This document shows positions 12,376 through 27,830 of a DNA stretch of 64,000 nt, one piece after another. Within the stretch, counting starts at the first letter, position 1. Each line of letters begins with the position of its first letter. The position numbers were made by a program, and so were the translations under genes. This DNA comes from Microplitis mediator. Lineage: Eukaryota; Arthropoda; Insecta; Hymenoptera; Braconidae. Below the pieces are notes generated by a model that worked only from the letters and a program-made list of their open reading frames with translations, ran no database searches and had not been told where the DNA came from. The stretch is taken from the NCBI RefSeq assembly GCF_029852145.1, contig NC_079970.1, positions 5,394,001 through 5,458,000 on the forward strand, in the 5' to 3' direction.

Positions 12376-13240
12376 GACTGAATGTGTTACTCTTGAGAAT
12401 CGTTATAAGGCAGATAGACATTGAGTGAAGATAAATTTCTATTCAGTATCGAAAAACGTGAAAGACTATTTGAAGCATAGTATGTTTCGTTTTGCGATCT
12501 TGATATCTAGTGAGTGACAACGAGAAAATCGTTTCTTTGCATACAGTTAGTACATACGTACATACATCATCTGTTTACCACCGAACCTTGAGAAAACATG
12601 ATACGCGTACTTATGTATACATATATATTTATATTCTCTTATTCACTCTTCACGTATTCTACGTCACATCTTCATGCAAGAAATATATATGTATAAATAC
12701 GAACAAATATATAATACGACAGAAATTTTTATTGAATCTAGTGCATTCAAATTGAAAGATTGTTCAAATTTCGCGGAACTAAATCCAATATAAATCTTAC
12801 TCGATTAAGTTTTATTGAATTTTATTTTATTATTTTTTTAATGTTAAATGAATATATGTGTGATTTTTTTTTAATTCATTTGGAACTCATTCGCAATTTA
12901 TAATCTTGTTATATGACATATGGATGACCTACATTTAATAGTCAAAAAGAGTCTTAGTGACCATATATATCTGCACAGAGATATAACTCGGACAAACTGG
13001 AGTGTTGAATTCAATTGAATTGAATCACTTCGATAATCCAGTTTACGTTGCAAACAAGCGTCACAATTAAATTAAAAATTGTGTGACTATATACGTTTGT
13101 GTGTGTTTATACTATAGATATATTCTATAAATTGAAATACAGGAAACGGAAATTAAATCTGCCGTCATGATTTTAACCATTTCTCTTTCAATACCTTGGA
13201 TTACTTTATTTCCATGTCGTTACTTCTTATGACTAAATGT

Positions 13241-13324
<84 letters not shown>

Positions 13325-13751
13325 GTATGTTCAACGTTTATAAATTCATAAATATAAATTATATGTCTATAAATTAAAATTTGAATATGTCATTAAATAT
13401 TCCTGTAAAATTTACTGTGCAGATTAATTTTAAATTCATGTTTTATAACTCACAATTATGTTTATTTAAATATGTTAATTTACGTTTATTATTCATGAGA
13501 TAATGTTATTATCAATATCAATTAGATTTTTTTTATGATATTCAAAGCCGGGCGGGCAATATGAATACGCGGGTTACGACAGAGTGCCGCGAAAATTTGA
13601 TAAAAAAGAAAAATTTTATTTAGTGACTGTCAAGTTTTCATTAAATTCCTATGTACTCAAAATTGTAAAGTGACACAAAGTAGCCGGGGCACAATGGGCG
13701 ACTTAGAAAATTGACTAAAATTAACTAAAAAATTATGTGAGGTATAGTTTA
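12119..13751. other. AT-rich spacer
   Basis: It contains (AT)n runs at 12347-12375 and 13245-13322, and a small CpG-containing patch at about 13547-13600. The short motif GGGGCACAATGGGCGAC near 13685 resembles the ends of the element at 21149. No gene is seen. Confidence 0.45.
13245..13322. repeat. Long (AT)39 microsatellite
   Basis: Seventy-eight bases of almost pure AT dinucleotide, the longest dinucleotide run in the window. Confidence 0.95.
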
Positions 13752-13926
13752 CTATAAAAAACTTACAGAGTGAATGCTTAGCAGATGACTGCTTATTTAT
13801 CTAATCCCGTTGGAGAGAAATTCACTTCGAAGAGTTTCAAAAAATATTAAAACTCCAGTTCGAAGTAAATTTAGATTGAAATTAAATCCTTAATCACTTC
13901 GAATTTGCGCCCAATTTTTTACAATG
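13752..13926. mobile_element. Degenerate TA-flanked MITE of the GAGTGAA family
   Basis: The left end CTATAAAAAACTTACAGAGT and the right end (reverse complement CATTGTAAAAAATTGGGCGC) are diverged versions of the ends of the 43677-44233 element. The interior shares its GAGTGAATGC, CAGATGACTGCTTATTTAT and TTCGAAGTAAATTTA motifs. TA dinucleotides flank both ends. It is non-coding and older than its relative. Confidence 0.6.
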
Positions 13927-14898
13927 TATATTATTTTGATCGAAAAAAACCTTTTATTAAAAATAATGAAAACTCATTGTAGAATAGTTCAATATACTCG
14001 AAATGAAAATATATAGAGTAATAAAAATCAGCAATAAAAATTATAAAACAATAAATTTCTTTGGGGACAAGTATTTTTTTTCTCAATTTAGTAAAATAAA
14101 GTTGGTCATATAAAAATAACTTATCCCTTTTGATTTAGTAGGGTAAATCTTCGTAAGATGTTACCTATGACTAAGTAATTTATACTATCGCATAGGTAAT
14201 CTTTTACTCACGAGAAGAGATAAATCACAAGATTTTTTTACCATTTCTATTAGTTTGCCCTATATAGCAGTTTTTGCATAATTTTTTTTAGATAAGTATA
14301 TAATAATCTTATAAAAAAATGTCTTTTTTTAATAAGTGTATAAGCTAATGTGAACAGAAAAATTAATAAAATAGACTTCAATAAGTGTGATAAATGACTA
14401 ACTGGTTCATTTTTAACGATTAATTAGTCTGGTCTTTTAATTGAAATATAATAAAAATTAACGTCACTACTAATGATAATAAATGTATAACTAATTTTTA
14501 TCTATTTATTTAAAGGCCGTGAAAATTAAGCGGAATTATTATTTATTTAATCAAATACAAATAAAAAAAGTGAATGTGAATGTGATCATAACTATTGTTT
14601 TTTAAATCATTCATGAATAAAGTTTATTTAACCTATTGTTTTCTTCCGTTCCTTAAATAATTACATATTATGGATATTTTGACGTATAAAATATCATAAA
14701 ATTAGCGTAGCATCAAGTGAAAAAACTTTCACTTGTCATACAATAAAAAGAAATATTTATACACTTTTTGTTTAGAATTCCTTATGATTATTATTAGCAA
14801 ATTTCTTTTATTAAATTTAATTACCATTTAAATAATTGTGAATTAAATTTTTTTTTTCTAAAGAAATGTCTTAATTGACCTTTTCTTTATATCTATAA
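13927..14898. other. AT-rich spacer with a weak inverted repeat
   Basis: TTACCTATG near 14161 faces CATAGGTAA near 14195, and CAAGTGAAA faces TTTCACTTG near 14713-14735. These are short hairpins only. No gene is seen. Confidence 0.4.
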
Positions 14899-15858
14899 GA
14901 CTGGGCCAAAAAAATCGACTATTTTTTTTTTTAACGATACTGTGAAAATATTATTTGGGATGACAAAAAAAAAATCATTGTGAAAATTTGAACCCTTAAT
15001 ATTGATATTAAGAGGTGTATCATCACAAATTTTGATTTTTTTTTGAGTGAACGGGTTTTTGTCTCATAACTCTCAAACTATCGAGATAAACGAAATCAAC
15101 TCAGATACATTTTTTAAAGGAAATTTGATGCTCTACAAAAAAGATTTGATTAAAATTTTTTGTCAGGTGAACCATTTCCTTATAATCATGCTTTGAACAT
15201 TGGTATGATTTTAAAATTCGATTGTTCACCTTTGGAATTTTGGAATTCATGTAAAAATGAGTTTTCGGAAAAAGCCAATATATATTTTTGAAGGTAATTG
15301 AATGTTCTACAAAAAAAGTCTCCTAACAATTCGCTAAATTTACTTCTTCAAAAGTTATTCAAGATTATTAAAGTCGTTTTACTTAACTTCAACCTTGAAT
15401 AACTTTTGAAGGAGTGAATTTAGCGAAAATTGTTAAGAGACTTTTTTTGTAGAGCATTCAATTTACTTTAAGAATATTTATTGGCTTTTTCCGAAAACTT
15501 ACTTTTACATGAATTACAAAATTCCAAAGTTAAACAATCAAATTTTAAAATCATACCAATGTTCAAAGCATGATTATAAGGAAACGGTTCATCTGACGAA
15601 AAATTTTTATCAAACCTTTTTTGTAGAGCATCAAATTTCCTTCAAAAAATGTATCCTAGTTGATTTCGTTTATCTCGATGGTTTGAGAGTTATGAGACAA
15701 AAACCCGCTCACTAAAAAAAAATCAAAAATTGCGATGATACACCTCTTAATATCAATATTAAAGGCTCAAATTTTCACGATAATTTTTTTTTGTCATCCC
15801 AAATAATATTTTCACAGTATCGTTGAAAAAAAACATAGTCAATTTTTTTGGCCCAGTC
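14899..15858. mobile_element. 960-bp fold-back DNA element flanked by TAA
   Basis: The whole element is an imperfect palindrome with arms of roughly 460 bases centred near 15380. The left end GACTGGGCCAAAAAAATCGA is matched by the reverse complement of the right end, GACTGGGCCAAAAAAATTGA. It is flanked by TAA at 14896-14898 and again at 15859-15861, the 3-bp type of target site seen in PIF/Harbinger elements. The 68-codon frame at 15509-15715 lies inside one arm and is a product of the repeat, not a gene. Confidence 0.8.
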
Positions 15859-18800
15859 TAATATATATACAGACATATATTCTAGTGGTAAGTGAAGAAA
15901 AAGATAAAATTTAGCTGATTAAAAATAAAAAAAAAATAATTGAGTATTAAAAAAAGTAGTGTGAAAAAAAAAATGTCAAAATAATGTAACGATGATGAGT
16001 ACGGACGTTGATAAGAGCTTTAAAGCACGACAGTAATCTCCGGATGGCGGGTTTCCATGTCGTTCACTCGATTCATAGTACTTGTGTCGATAACATCTGT
16101 TGGCAGCTCTAACGCCTGAGTAACAGAGTAAGAGAACGAAGTTTCATATAACACTACCACATATTATATATAACTGTATATACATATATATATCTCGAAA
16201 AGTTTTAATAACAACACTCTTATTTTACAGAAACATCTCTAGACTGTCACACTTGTATCCGTTTGCTTGAAATGTGTCGCGTTTGAAATTGTTGCGGTGA
16301 TGCAATTATGATTTTCTCCTTTTTCATTGTCATCCTTTATACATCACTATAGCCTTTTACTATCTACTTCTACTACTACTAGCACCCTCTATTATTATAT
16401 TAAAACCACACGAGTCAGCGACAAAATGAATATGCGTTTATAATTTACATGAAAACGACGTTAGAGATATCAAAGGAAAAAATTTGAATGTTAAGTAAAA
16501 ATAAAAATAAACCAGAAGCTTCCATATTTTTTCTTCCTTAATAATAGACATACTTTTGTTCTCTTGAGATACAAGTTTCCGCTTTAAAGCACATGTATTC
16601 ATAAAGAAGAAAAAACATATAAAGTATGACACTTGAGTTGCGACGTACACTGCGAAATAAGAGCAAGAGCAAGACTAAGAGCAACCAAGACAAAAGTAAA
16701 ACAAGTACCTCATTTTATGTCGTTCAATAAATTTCAAGATAAATGGTGCTAATAATAATAGTGATAGCAATAATACTAGTTGAAAAATTAAATTAAAAAA
16801 AAAAAAAACGTGTAGATATTTTGTAAAACGTCGTAAGACTGTTTACTCGACTATTAATCATTGTTCTCTTGTTTAATCTTGTTACCTCTGCTGACGTTCG
16901 ATAAGAACATTTCGCTGTTTTCTTTTTTTATTTATTTCATTCAATACACTTGTTCTTTTTTATCATCAAATCTCTCATTGAACTAGGTCAGTGTGTTCAT
17001 TTTCTTCGCGAGTTTCTCTTAAGACGTATTTCTGTTTTATTTATTTACCGTCTTATTTTTTCTATCCGTCTTCAAACTTTTTATTTTTTAATTCAATGTT
17101 TAAAAAAGACGAGGATCATCTTCCCTGAGGCATTTTAAACCACTATTTCGCAATCCCTTTGAATCACTCAGTGATACTTTCACTCGAGTTTATATAAACC
17201 ATCAGTCTTAACCGATAGAAACAAGATTTCTCGTTGGATTATATCGAGAGCAATTTTTTAAATCGTTATCCATAATTCATTTTGTGAGTCGATTGTATTT
17301 AATTATAATTTATTATATACACTCACTTTTATTTATTTTTTTAATTAATGTATTGTTGATGTTATTACTTGCTGTTGTGTGGAACAGTTTTTTTTCCTTA
17401 TTCTTTAGCTTTTATTGCAAGTGACTGAGTCATTTGGGTTACATCTGCAGAATACTTGATGACGTAAACTCACTGATACGTGATTCAGAGCAAACACAGC
17501 CATTTTGTTCGCATTGTCCGATCATGGCAGAAGCTATCTATTCAACTTAACTCACGTCTGTATACCAACTAGTGTCTCAAGAGATGAGTGTACATATATT
17601 GTACACTAACACTCTTTCTCTCTCTCTCTATCTTTCTATATATACATGAATGTAGATAATAATATGATGGTAAGAGATCTATGTACTCAGAATAGAGAAA
17701 TTTGAAACTGAATTCTTGATTATGCAAGACTCACACGATCGGTGGTCTGTATACGGTACGGTATACGGTAACATCTGTGACACTTGCTGCTATTCTACGT
17801 GAAACGTGACTCGGAACGGAGGGACTGAAATTTTGCGAGCGTATAATCGTGATAGATGGTATTTTATCAGGGTTACTTTTTTTACGGTTTTTTTAGGCCG
17901 CCAAAGTTTAATGATTTGGAACAAATTTTATTTAACATCCATTTTGTAAATTATAAATCTAATCTATTTTTAAATTCATCAACTGCATAATTTTTTATTT
18001 CTATAAGATAATTTATTTCTTAAATAATTTTTTATTGAAGTATAGTAAGTGATCCAATTATGTACGGAGTAGTATTGAGATTATTTATTTTATTTTAATG
18101 ATCATTAAAAATTTCTAGATGACCTTTGATCTTCATAGGAGTAAATAAATATTTTTCTGGTTTATAATAGAAAGGATTGAGAGAAAAAAAATATTCTGTG
18201 AAAATATTGCGCAATGCCACGAATGTCATATCGATTAGATGTCATGTCAATAATTGATACATGAGAGTAATCAATTATAGTTTTTAAAATTTGTTGTTGA
18301 AATTTTGATAAATTTATTGAATTTTTTTGTTCAAATTTCGCGCCTAAAGTGGATACTCTATTACAGGCTTTGATATTTGTAAAGCGATATATAAAAATTA
18401 ACATTGCAACGAACTATTTTTATGTAAATAAAAATTTTGAATGTAAATAAATCAGTATTGATTTGGTGGGCACATATTTTATATCCGAGTTTGATATTTT
18501 ACTCATGAAACTTTTCCATCGTCAAATGTCGATTGCTTGCCTACTTCACTCGAAAAATTTGCTTTCCATTCGATAAATTGAATAAAAAAAAATTCCTTTG
18601 AGCTTCACACGAGTACCTTCAAGATCACATTTTCAAATAAAATTAGATATGAATTTTAATGTCCAACATGCGGACCGAAAAAAAGTTTATGGCTTTTAAA
18701 AGTTTTTTTTATTGAGACCGTAATGCTAGAAAGTTGTGCATCAATTTTACTGCAAATCTAGTACTAAAATATTCATAAATCCGAAATCTATTCAATAAAC

Positions 18801-19693
18801 TTCTTATCTAATACTCAATACGCAAAAAAAATTCGATATGTTTAGAATTATGCAAGGCAGATTTTATTTCTAATACTTGAATACAATCAACGATCATTGG
18901 AATATGATAAAAATTTTCCTCGAATTCTTTTCATTTATTTATTTTTTTTTTTTACTTGTGGACTTTTGTTAAAGTAAAGAAAAAGGAAAATAAAATGAAG
19001 AATAGAAGTACGAGTATAAAAGGAAATAAAGAAAACGGACGTCGTTGAGGATCTCTCGAGTTCAATTACGTGCGAGGAAGGAGAGTCATCAGGTGAAGAA
19101 GAGCTCTACGACTACTGTGGCTTATTACATTCATTACGTATATTTGCTTCGATAAATCAAAGCTTGTTTAATAAAACGATCCCTATTATTCCAATAAATG
19201 AACTTTTTTTCTCTTACTCATCTCCATTGAAAAAAAAAATTTTTTTTCATTGAGAATCTAAAAAATATGTTCAGATTTATTAAAATCATCAATTTTTGTT
19301 TGAGTATCAAATATTCACTTCTTCATAATTTAAGTAATCGGTTCACTTTATTTTTCAAATTCACATAAATTTTTATTTCCGTGTAAGAACTTTTAATATT
19401 TTTTTTCTTAGTATTTCTTTAATTTTTTTTAAAATACTTATATTTTCATCACAATAAAATTTACTAATTTCATGATTACATGGCAATAAGATATTTAGTA
19501 TCAATGCTGGGGGAGAGGGGAAAAATGGACCCCCTTCATAAAAAATGTCAATAGTTTTTTTTGACTAATCGCTTTTTTTGAGTGAATAAATAAGTATTTC
19601 GTATCACTATGGCCTAATGCCGAGCAATTTCCAAATATGAGACAAAGTAGTCCTCAAAAATAAATTAAATTTTTTGTTTAAATTAAATTTCTA
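15859..19693. other. Spacer, no supported gene
   Basis: The patch at about 16000-16140 is GC-richer and non-repetitive. A (TC)n run lies near 17612-17630. GGGGGAGAGGGGAAAAATGG at about 19509 looks like a stray relative of the element at 21149. The rest is AT-rich and unremarkable. Confidence 0.4.
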
Positions 19694-19945
19694 CACGGAA
19701 AAATTGGAACCCGACTGGTTACTGTTCTGTACCTTACTCAGTACGGTGCTGAAAGAAATTGCTCGGTTGCGGTGCAGCACCACACTGATTACTGTGCGGG
19801 GCCTGACTGAGTCATATGCGCACACGACTCAGTCAAGCCCCGCACAGTAATCAGTGTGGTGCTGCACCACAACCGAGCAATTTCTTTCAGCACCGTACTG
19901 AGTAAGGTACAGAACAGTAACCAGTCGGGTTTCAATCTTTCCGTG
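19694..19945. mobile_element. 252-bp near-perfect GC-rich palindrome, TA-flanked fold-back MITE
   Basis: The ends read CACGGAAAAATTGGAACCCG and, reverse-complemented, CACGGAAAGATTGAAACCCG, with TA at 19692-19693 and 19946-19947. The two arms of about 115 bases each are almost identical, so the single strand folds into one long hairpin with a small loop near 19810-19825. Its GC content of about 50% stands out sharply from the surroundings. It has no reading frame. The high arm identity suggests recent insertion or ongoing arm correction. Confidence 0.9.
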
Positions 19946-20347
19946 TATATTTAATTTTAAACTAGTTTATAAAATTTTAATAAATAAGTCACCAGTGCTA
20001 TTTAGTTATAAAATGATTAAAAAGTAAACTAATTAAATATATATTTAGTAAAAAGAGGTTAGGTACTAATCTAAAAGTCAAGTGAATATAATTAGAAATG
20101 GATAAGTGTCATAAAAAAGTTTTCCATAATACTTCCGTTTTAGTCTTTCTCTTTCTCTGTTTCTCTTTAACAAACTCTTGTTCGTCTGCACCCGCTTCTG
20201 GTTTTTCCCTAGTGTATACTTCTTCTTCCGCCCATCTCGGATGATCTTCCGCCAGGATTTTACGACCTCCGACAACTGTTACGCCGCGTTATATCCAACT
20301 TCGTGAATCATTGAGTTACTAAAGACTAACACGCTCAACTTCTTGTA

Positions 20348-20379
<32 letters not shown>

Positions 20380-21148
20380 GTAGGCAACAAAATATAAGTG
20401 TTTTGTTGTACTTGTAAGTTGTTTGTTTATTTCCCAATGTATGTGTGTTGAGTCCGTTGAAAATTTACTTTTCTGCTATAATATAGAAGAGAAGTTTGAT
20501 GGTAACGTTTGCCCAAAAGTTTCGCAGCAACCTCGGAGTCGTTAGTGGTTTATATATAAATTTAATTTAAGTGAATTCTACTACCAATTTATTTACATAC
20601 TCATTATTATACCATTTAATTTTATATAAACAAATTTATTATTTTTATTTAATAAATAAAGCTATAAAGTTGTTTATATAAAAATGTAATTAAATTTTAC
20701 ATTTATAATGGACTTTTAATGGCATTATTTAAATAATCGTGTAAGAATGTTGAAGAACATAAGGCCATAGGGTTTTATAGATATAACTATATATATATAT
20801 ATATATATATAGGTGAGAGAGATTACTTGGTTTGTTAATAAAAAAAAGCGCCGGAGAACCGGAAGATGTGGAAGTAGACTAATGCATTTTAAATGAAAAG
20901 TTAGGCGGATGCATCTCGACAGTAGAAGTAGGATGAGATACCACCGTGGTAAGCTTGGATATAACTAAACTTCGTTTGTACCACCTCAAACTTTGGTTAT
21001 CTTCATCGATTCATCGTTTGGAGAATTTTCAACCCACTAAGCTCGCTAAAGTACATTTGTACTTGAATAATTTATCTGATACACATTTATTCGGAAATTT
21101 GTATTAAAAATCTCATTTGAAAATGTATGTCAAGACTTTTGAGCTGTA
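19946..21148. other. AT-rich spacer with two (TA)n runs
   Basis: Simple TA repeats lie at 20358-20379 and 20788-20811. A TTTCTCTTTCTCTG pyrimidine tract lies near 20150. No gene or transposon is recognised. Confidence 0.45.
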
Positions 21149-21647
21149 AGGGAGAGGGGGGCAAAGTGGGCACCTTAAGGAAAATAATTATAACATCATT
21201 CTTTTTTTTTACGCGTTTTTTTCTTTTTAGACTCGATACTTATTTCCACTACATTATGCTGCGTCCATTAAAATTGAAAAATCGAAAATTAGGGGCAAAG
21301 TGGGCCCCCCGAACAAAATTTTGGATTTGATATTTTTTATTCTTTACACGTGTGATATTTGCAAATAACTATAAAACAATTGTTTTTAATAATATAAAAG
21401 TCATTCTAATAGCCTGCTGCGATATAACTTAAAAATGTAATTTTATTATCTTTAACTTTTTCAATAAATTTTATTTAGTGAACAGTTTTGGTGGTCTATT
21501 TTAGCCCTCATTACATAAGAAATTTCGATAAGCTTATTATCCGTCCGAATTTATTGGCGTGTACACAATTTTGAGCGGCCCACTTTGCCCCCATATTTTT
21601 TGAAGTTTTGAAAATTTTAAGAGACCTACTTTGCCCCCTCCTCCCCT
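21149..21647. mobile_element. MITE with GGGGCAAAGTGGGC ends
   Basis: The left end AGGGAGAGGGGGGCAAAGTG and the reverse complement of the right end, AGGGGAGGAGGGGGCAAAGT, are inverted copies. A second inverted pair of the same motif lies inside at 21291-21310 and 21575-21592. TA dinucleotides lie at or one base beyond the ends. The 67-codon frame running through the left end is built from the repeat and is not a gene. Confidence 0.7.
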
Positions 21648-21689
21648 ATAATTATTCATGCATTAATAAATAGATTCTATTCTTCTGTC

Positions 21690-21938
21690 CACGGAGAAAT
21701 TGTTCCTGTTTTAAATGCTACGGTGTCATATTAAAGCCGGACCATATTGGCCACCTGACGGAAATTGACATCAACTCATGGAAAAATTAATGTGACCATA
21801 GTAAAATTTAAAACGGTTACAGTAATTTGCGATGTAATCGTAAATTGTTCCATGTGTTTATTTAAATTTATGTAGGTCGCCAAAATGGGTCGGCTTTACT
21901 ATGACACCATAGCATTTCAAACAGGAATAATTTCTGTG
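21690..21938. mobile_element. 249-bp MITE with CACGGAGAAATTGTTCCTG ends
   Basis: The left end CACGGAGAAATTGTTCCTGT matches the reverse complement of the right end, CACAGAAATTATTCCTGTTT, with one gap. The match continues through AAATGCTACGGTGTCATA for about 50 bases. TA follows the right end, but the left flank is TC, so the left target site has mutated or the end is trimmed. It is non-coding. Confidence 0.75.
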
Positions 21939-22794
21939 TATATTTCATTTTGCAACACACTGAAAAAAAATGATACTTTAATAATCAAACTGTGATTATA
22001 AATTAATGGAGTTTAGATATACTGAATTTTTTATTAAAATTGAAAATATATTTATAGCTCAATAAAATTTTATTGACGATGGATAAGAACAAAAAACTAA
22101 TTGCTGAAAAGATTCATATGAGAAATAATTTCTGTAAGAACGATTAAACGTTTTTGTTTTATTTTTTAATTATCCAAGTCGAAGAACAATAAAACTCATA
22201 CACGTGGTAATAAAATTATATTGTTGTATAAGACGACGTCTTACTGTTTATAGAGGTTGTCTGTAGCTTACGGCTTTCATTGTCTAATTAATCAATTTCT
22301 AATAAAAAATTTATTACATAATAAAACTCTTTATAAATACTTCTTATTAAACAATGAGAATTCGTTTTTAATAGTTAAATAGCCCGGCATCAACAGGATT
22401 TATTATCAATCATTTTAGAAATTTGGAAAAGATTTTATACTTAATTTTGATCGTCTGATTCAAAAACAAATTTGAGTTTTATAAACAATAACTTCCCCGC
22501 TGATTTTTGAAGATACAGGATCAAAAAATTTGAAAAATTGTGAATACCGCGTTTTCTATATTTTTACCAAACAGAAAAAATTTGAAAAATTGTGTCAAGT
22601 TTTGATTAATGACCGAACTTTCCTACTATATATTTATAAAAAAAAACGATTAATTAAAAGAATCTCTTCAGAATAAAAAAAAAAAAAGTCATTTATAATT
22701 ATTTCAGCGGTGATTAATTAAGATAAAATAATTGACTAATAATGACAACAAGAAATTATAAACAAAGAATCTATAAATATTTCTGTTTAATGTA
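21939..22794. other. AT-rich spacer
   Basis: A lone end-like CACTGAAAAAAAATG near 21958 has no facing partner. TTTGAAAAATTGTG occurs twice near 22528 and 22574. No gene is seen. Confidence 0.4.
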
Positions 22795-23201
22795 CACTGA
22801 AAAAAAAAAACATTTTTCCCAAATAAATCAATTTATTTGTGGCTTTTTTTGAACATTTCTTAATGGCAAATAAATATATTTGGTACACGAAAATATGACA
22901 GTTGATTCAAATAATTTTATAATTTTACGGAAATATATAATTTATTTGTGGTAAGTAATTGATATATTTGTGGTAAAGATATTAAATTTGTGACAAATAA
23001 CCTAAAATTTGGCGATACTATACATATATTTGAAGCCCTTTTTTATTTGTAGCAATTGGATCATTTCTTTACCACAAATAAATCACTTATTTCACGCAAT
23101 TAAACTACTCAAATATATTATATCTTTCTCACAATTAAATATTTATTTGGCCATATCCAAATATACGATATCTTTGGCTCAAATACATTTTTTTTTCAGT
23201 G
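22795..23201. mobile_element. 407-bp TA-flanked MITE with CACTGAAAAAAAA ends
   Basis: CACTGAAAAAAAAAAACATT at the left faces ATTTTTTTTTCAGTG at the right, with TA at 22793-22794 and 23202-23203. The interior repeats variants of AAATAAATCAATTTATTTGTGG in both orientations. The 65-codon frame at 23009-23206 is derived from this repeat. It is non-autonomous. Confidence 0.85.
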
Positions 23202-26422
<3,221 letters not shown>

Positions 26423-26496
26423 AAGTCACCCTCTCTCTATTTTACTCTCTTATCTCTCAAGAGAACTTAACTTGTATACTCCACCCTCGCACAGCT

Positions 26497-26589
26497 ATGC
26501 CATTAGTTGACAGTACAGGGGAGGACATTGCGGTGGTAGTTATGCCGAACAGTCCAACCTCGTTCCAACATCACGCACAGCAAAACTGA
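26497..26589 (+). CDS. Candidate 30-codon frame ending at a strong splice donor (possible 5' exon or uORF)
   Basis: ATG at 26497 opens MPLVDSTGEDIAVVVMPNSP and 10 further residues, stopping at TGA 26587-26589. A consensus donor GTAAGT begins at 26590, directly after the stop. The frame has ordinary protein composition in a locally GC-richer block, unlike the AT-rich surroundings, and a pyrimidine-rich tract ending CTCTCAAG lies at 26440-26461. Because the stop sits inside the putative exon, it is either an upstream frame in a 5' leader exon or the last codons of a 3' coding exon. I do not recognise the peptide. Confidence 0.3.
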   Translation: MPLVDSTGEDIAVVVMPNSPTSFQHHAQQN

Positions 26590-26595
26590 GTAAGT

Positions 26596-27303
26596 AAAAC
26601 TTGGGTTTTGTTTTTCTATACCGTCTGTATTCTCTATATATATTTATATCTGTAACTATACTGAATATATATATAAGTATAAACCATAGTATCTACACTC
26701 TACACATTCAGGGATATATTCATATCAATACAAATGGAAGATATATCAATGTGTATGGGGCTCAGCATTTCTCTCAGAGGATCGTATTCAGAAACAGACT
26801 CTACTCTACTCGGTTTATATGAGCATGTATGAGTAATAGGGAGCGGCTATGTGGCAGGGTAAGTTAGGACACTCAACCACTACACTGGGATAGGTTAGTC
26901 TCCATGTCTACTGTACACCCTACACCTCTTGTGTCTTGTCCTCAATGTCAAGAACAGTTAATGCATCAACAACCAACAATTGTATACACAGAATGACAGA
27001 TAAATTACACACAGTATCACATATATAGATGTAAATAGATACAAATGTATAGACTAATGTATATTGTAGACGATTTTATCATCAAGTAGATGATATGAAA
27101 CGCCGATGGCGTTATCCCTCAGAAACATTTGATGGATCATTTCCATTTCATTGACGTATTTGTAGACGATTTAGCCGTAAACATTTTACCGGAAATTTAA
27201 TCTCTTTTTATACACGCTATCATATACGTGCATAAATTTTTTTTTTAGTGGAAAAATAACGTTTATATGCAGATAATTTTATACTTGACAATTCAGAGTA
27301 CTA
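26596..27303. other. Spacer downstream of the candidate exon
   Basis: Mixed TATATA and ordinary sequence. No gene, and no transposon end, before the fold-back element. Confidence 0.4.
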
Positions 27304-27830
27304 TACGGAAAAAAATAAATAGTAAATGCAACATGATGCAGTCTTGGTAAATAAACATGATGAAATCATGTTTCGGCTACATGACAATCATGTTGCGGTA
27401 GCATGAGAAAAATCATCTGGCAGCAACATGATTATCATGTAGCCTTAATAGCATAAAATTAAGCTGCAACAACTAAATATTTATGCTTCAGAAAAATTAT
27501 TAGTTATCAACCAACAATCAAGCGAAAAATCGATTTTTTGAAAGCCCTAACTATCCTTAACCCCTTAAGCAAAAATATCATTTACAAACGATTTAATTTG
27601 ATAATTCACTCTAATTTCCATCTGCAAAATTATAAATCCGAAAAAATCTAGTTGTTTGATAATAAATAATTTTTCTGAAGCATAAATATTTAGTTGTTGC
27701 AGCTTCATTTTATGCCACATGATTTTTCTCATGCTACCGCAACATGATTGTCATGTAGCCGAAACATGACAAATCATGTGGATGCAACATGATTTCATCA
27801 TGTTGCATTTACTATTTATTTTTTTCCGTG
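27304..27830. mobile_element. 527-bp fold-back element rich in CATGAT motifs
   Basis: The left end TACGGAAAAAAATAAATAGT matches the reverse complement of the right end, CACGGAAAAAAATAAATAGT, apart from the first bases. TA flanks it at 27302-27303 and 27831-27832. The arms of about 200 bases are nearly identical over ATGCAACATGATG, TCGGCTACATGACAATCATG and GAAGCATAAATATTTAGTTG. A central 150-base zone is unpaired. ACATGAT or its complement occurs many times in each arm. It has no reading frame. Confidence 0.88.

Noticed and set aside
15509..15715. 68-codon plus-strand frame
   Set aside because: It lies wholly within one arm of the 960-bp fold-back element and mirrors the other arm.
20990..21010. 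CTTTGGTTATCT, resembling the start of miR-9
   Set aside because: Only the first dozen bases agree, the remainder differs, and no hairpin partner is present.
21958..21975. Lone CACTGAAAAAAAATG end
   Set aside because: No facing inverted end was found within a reasonable distance.
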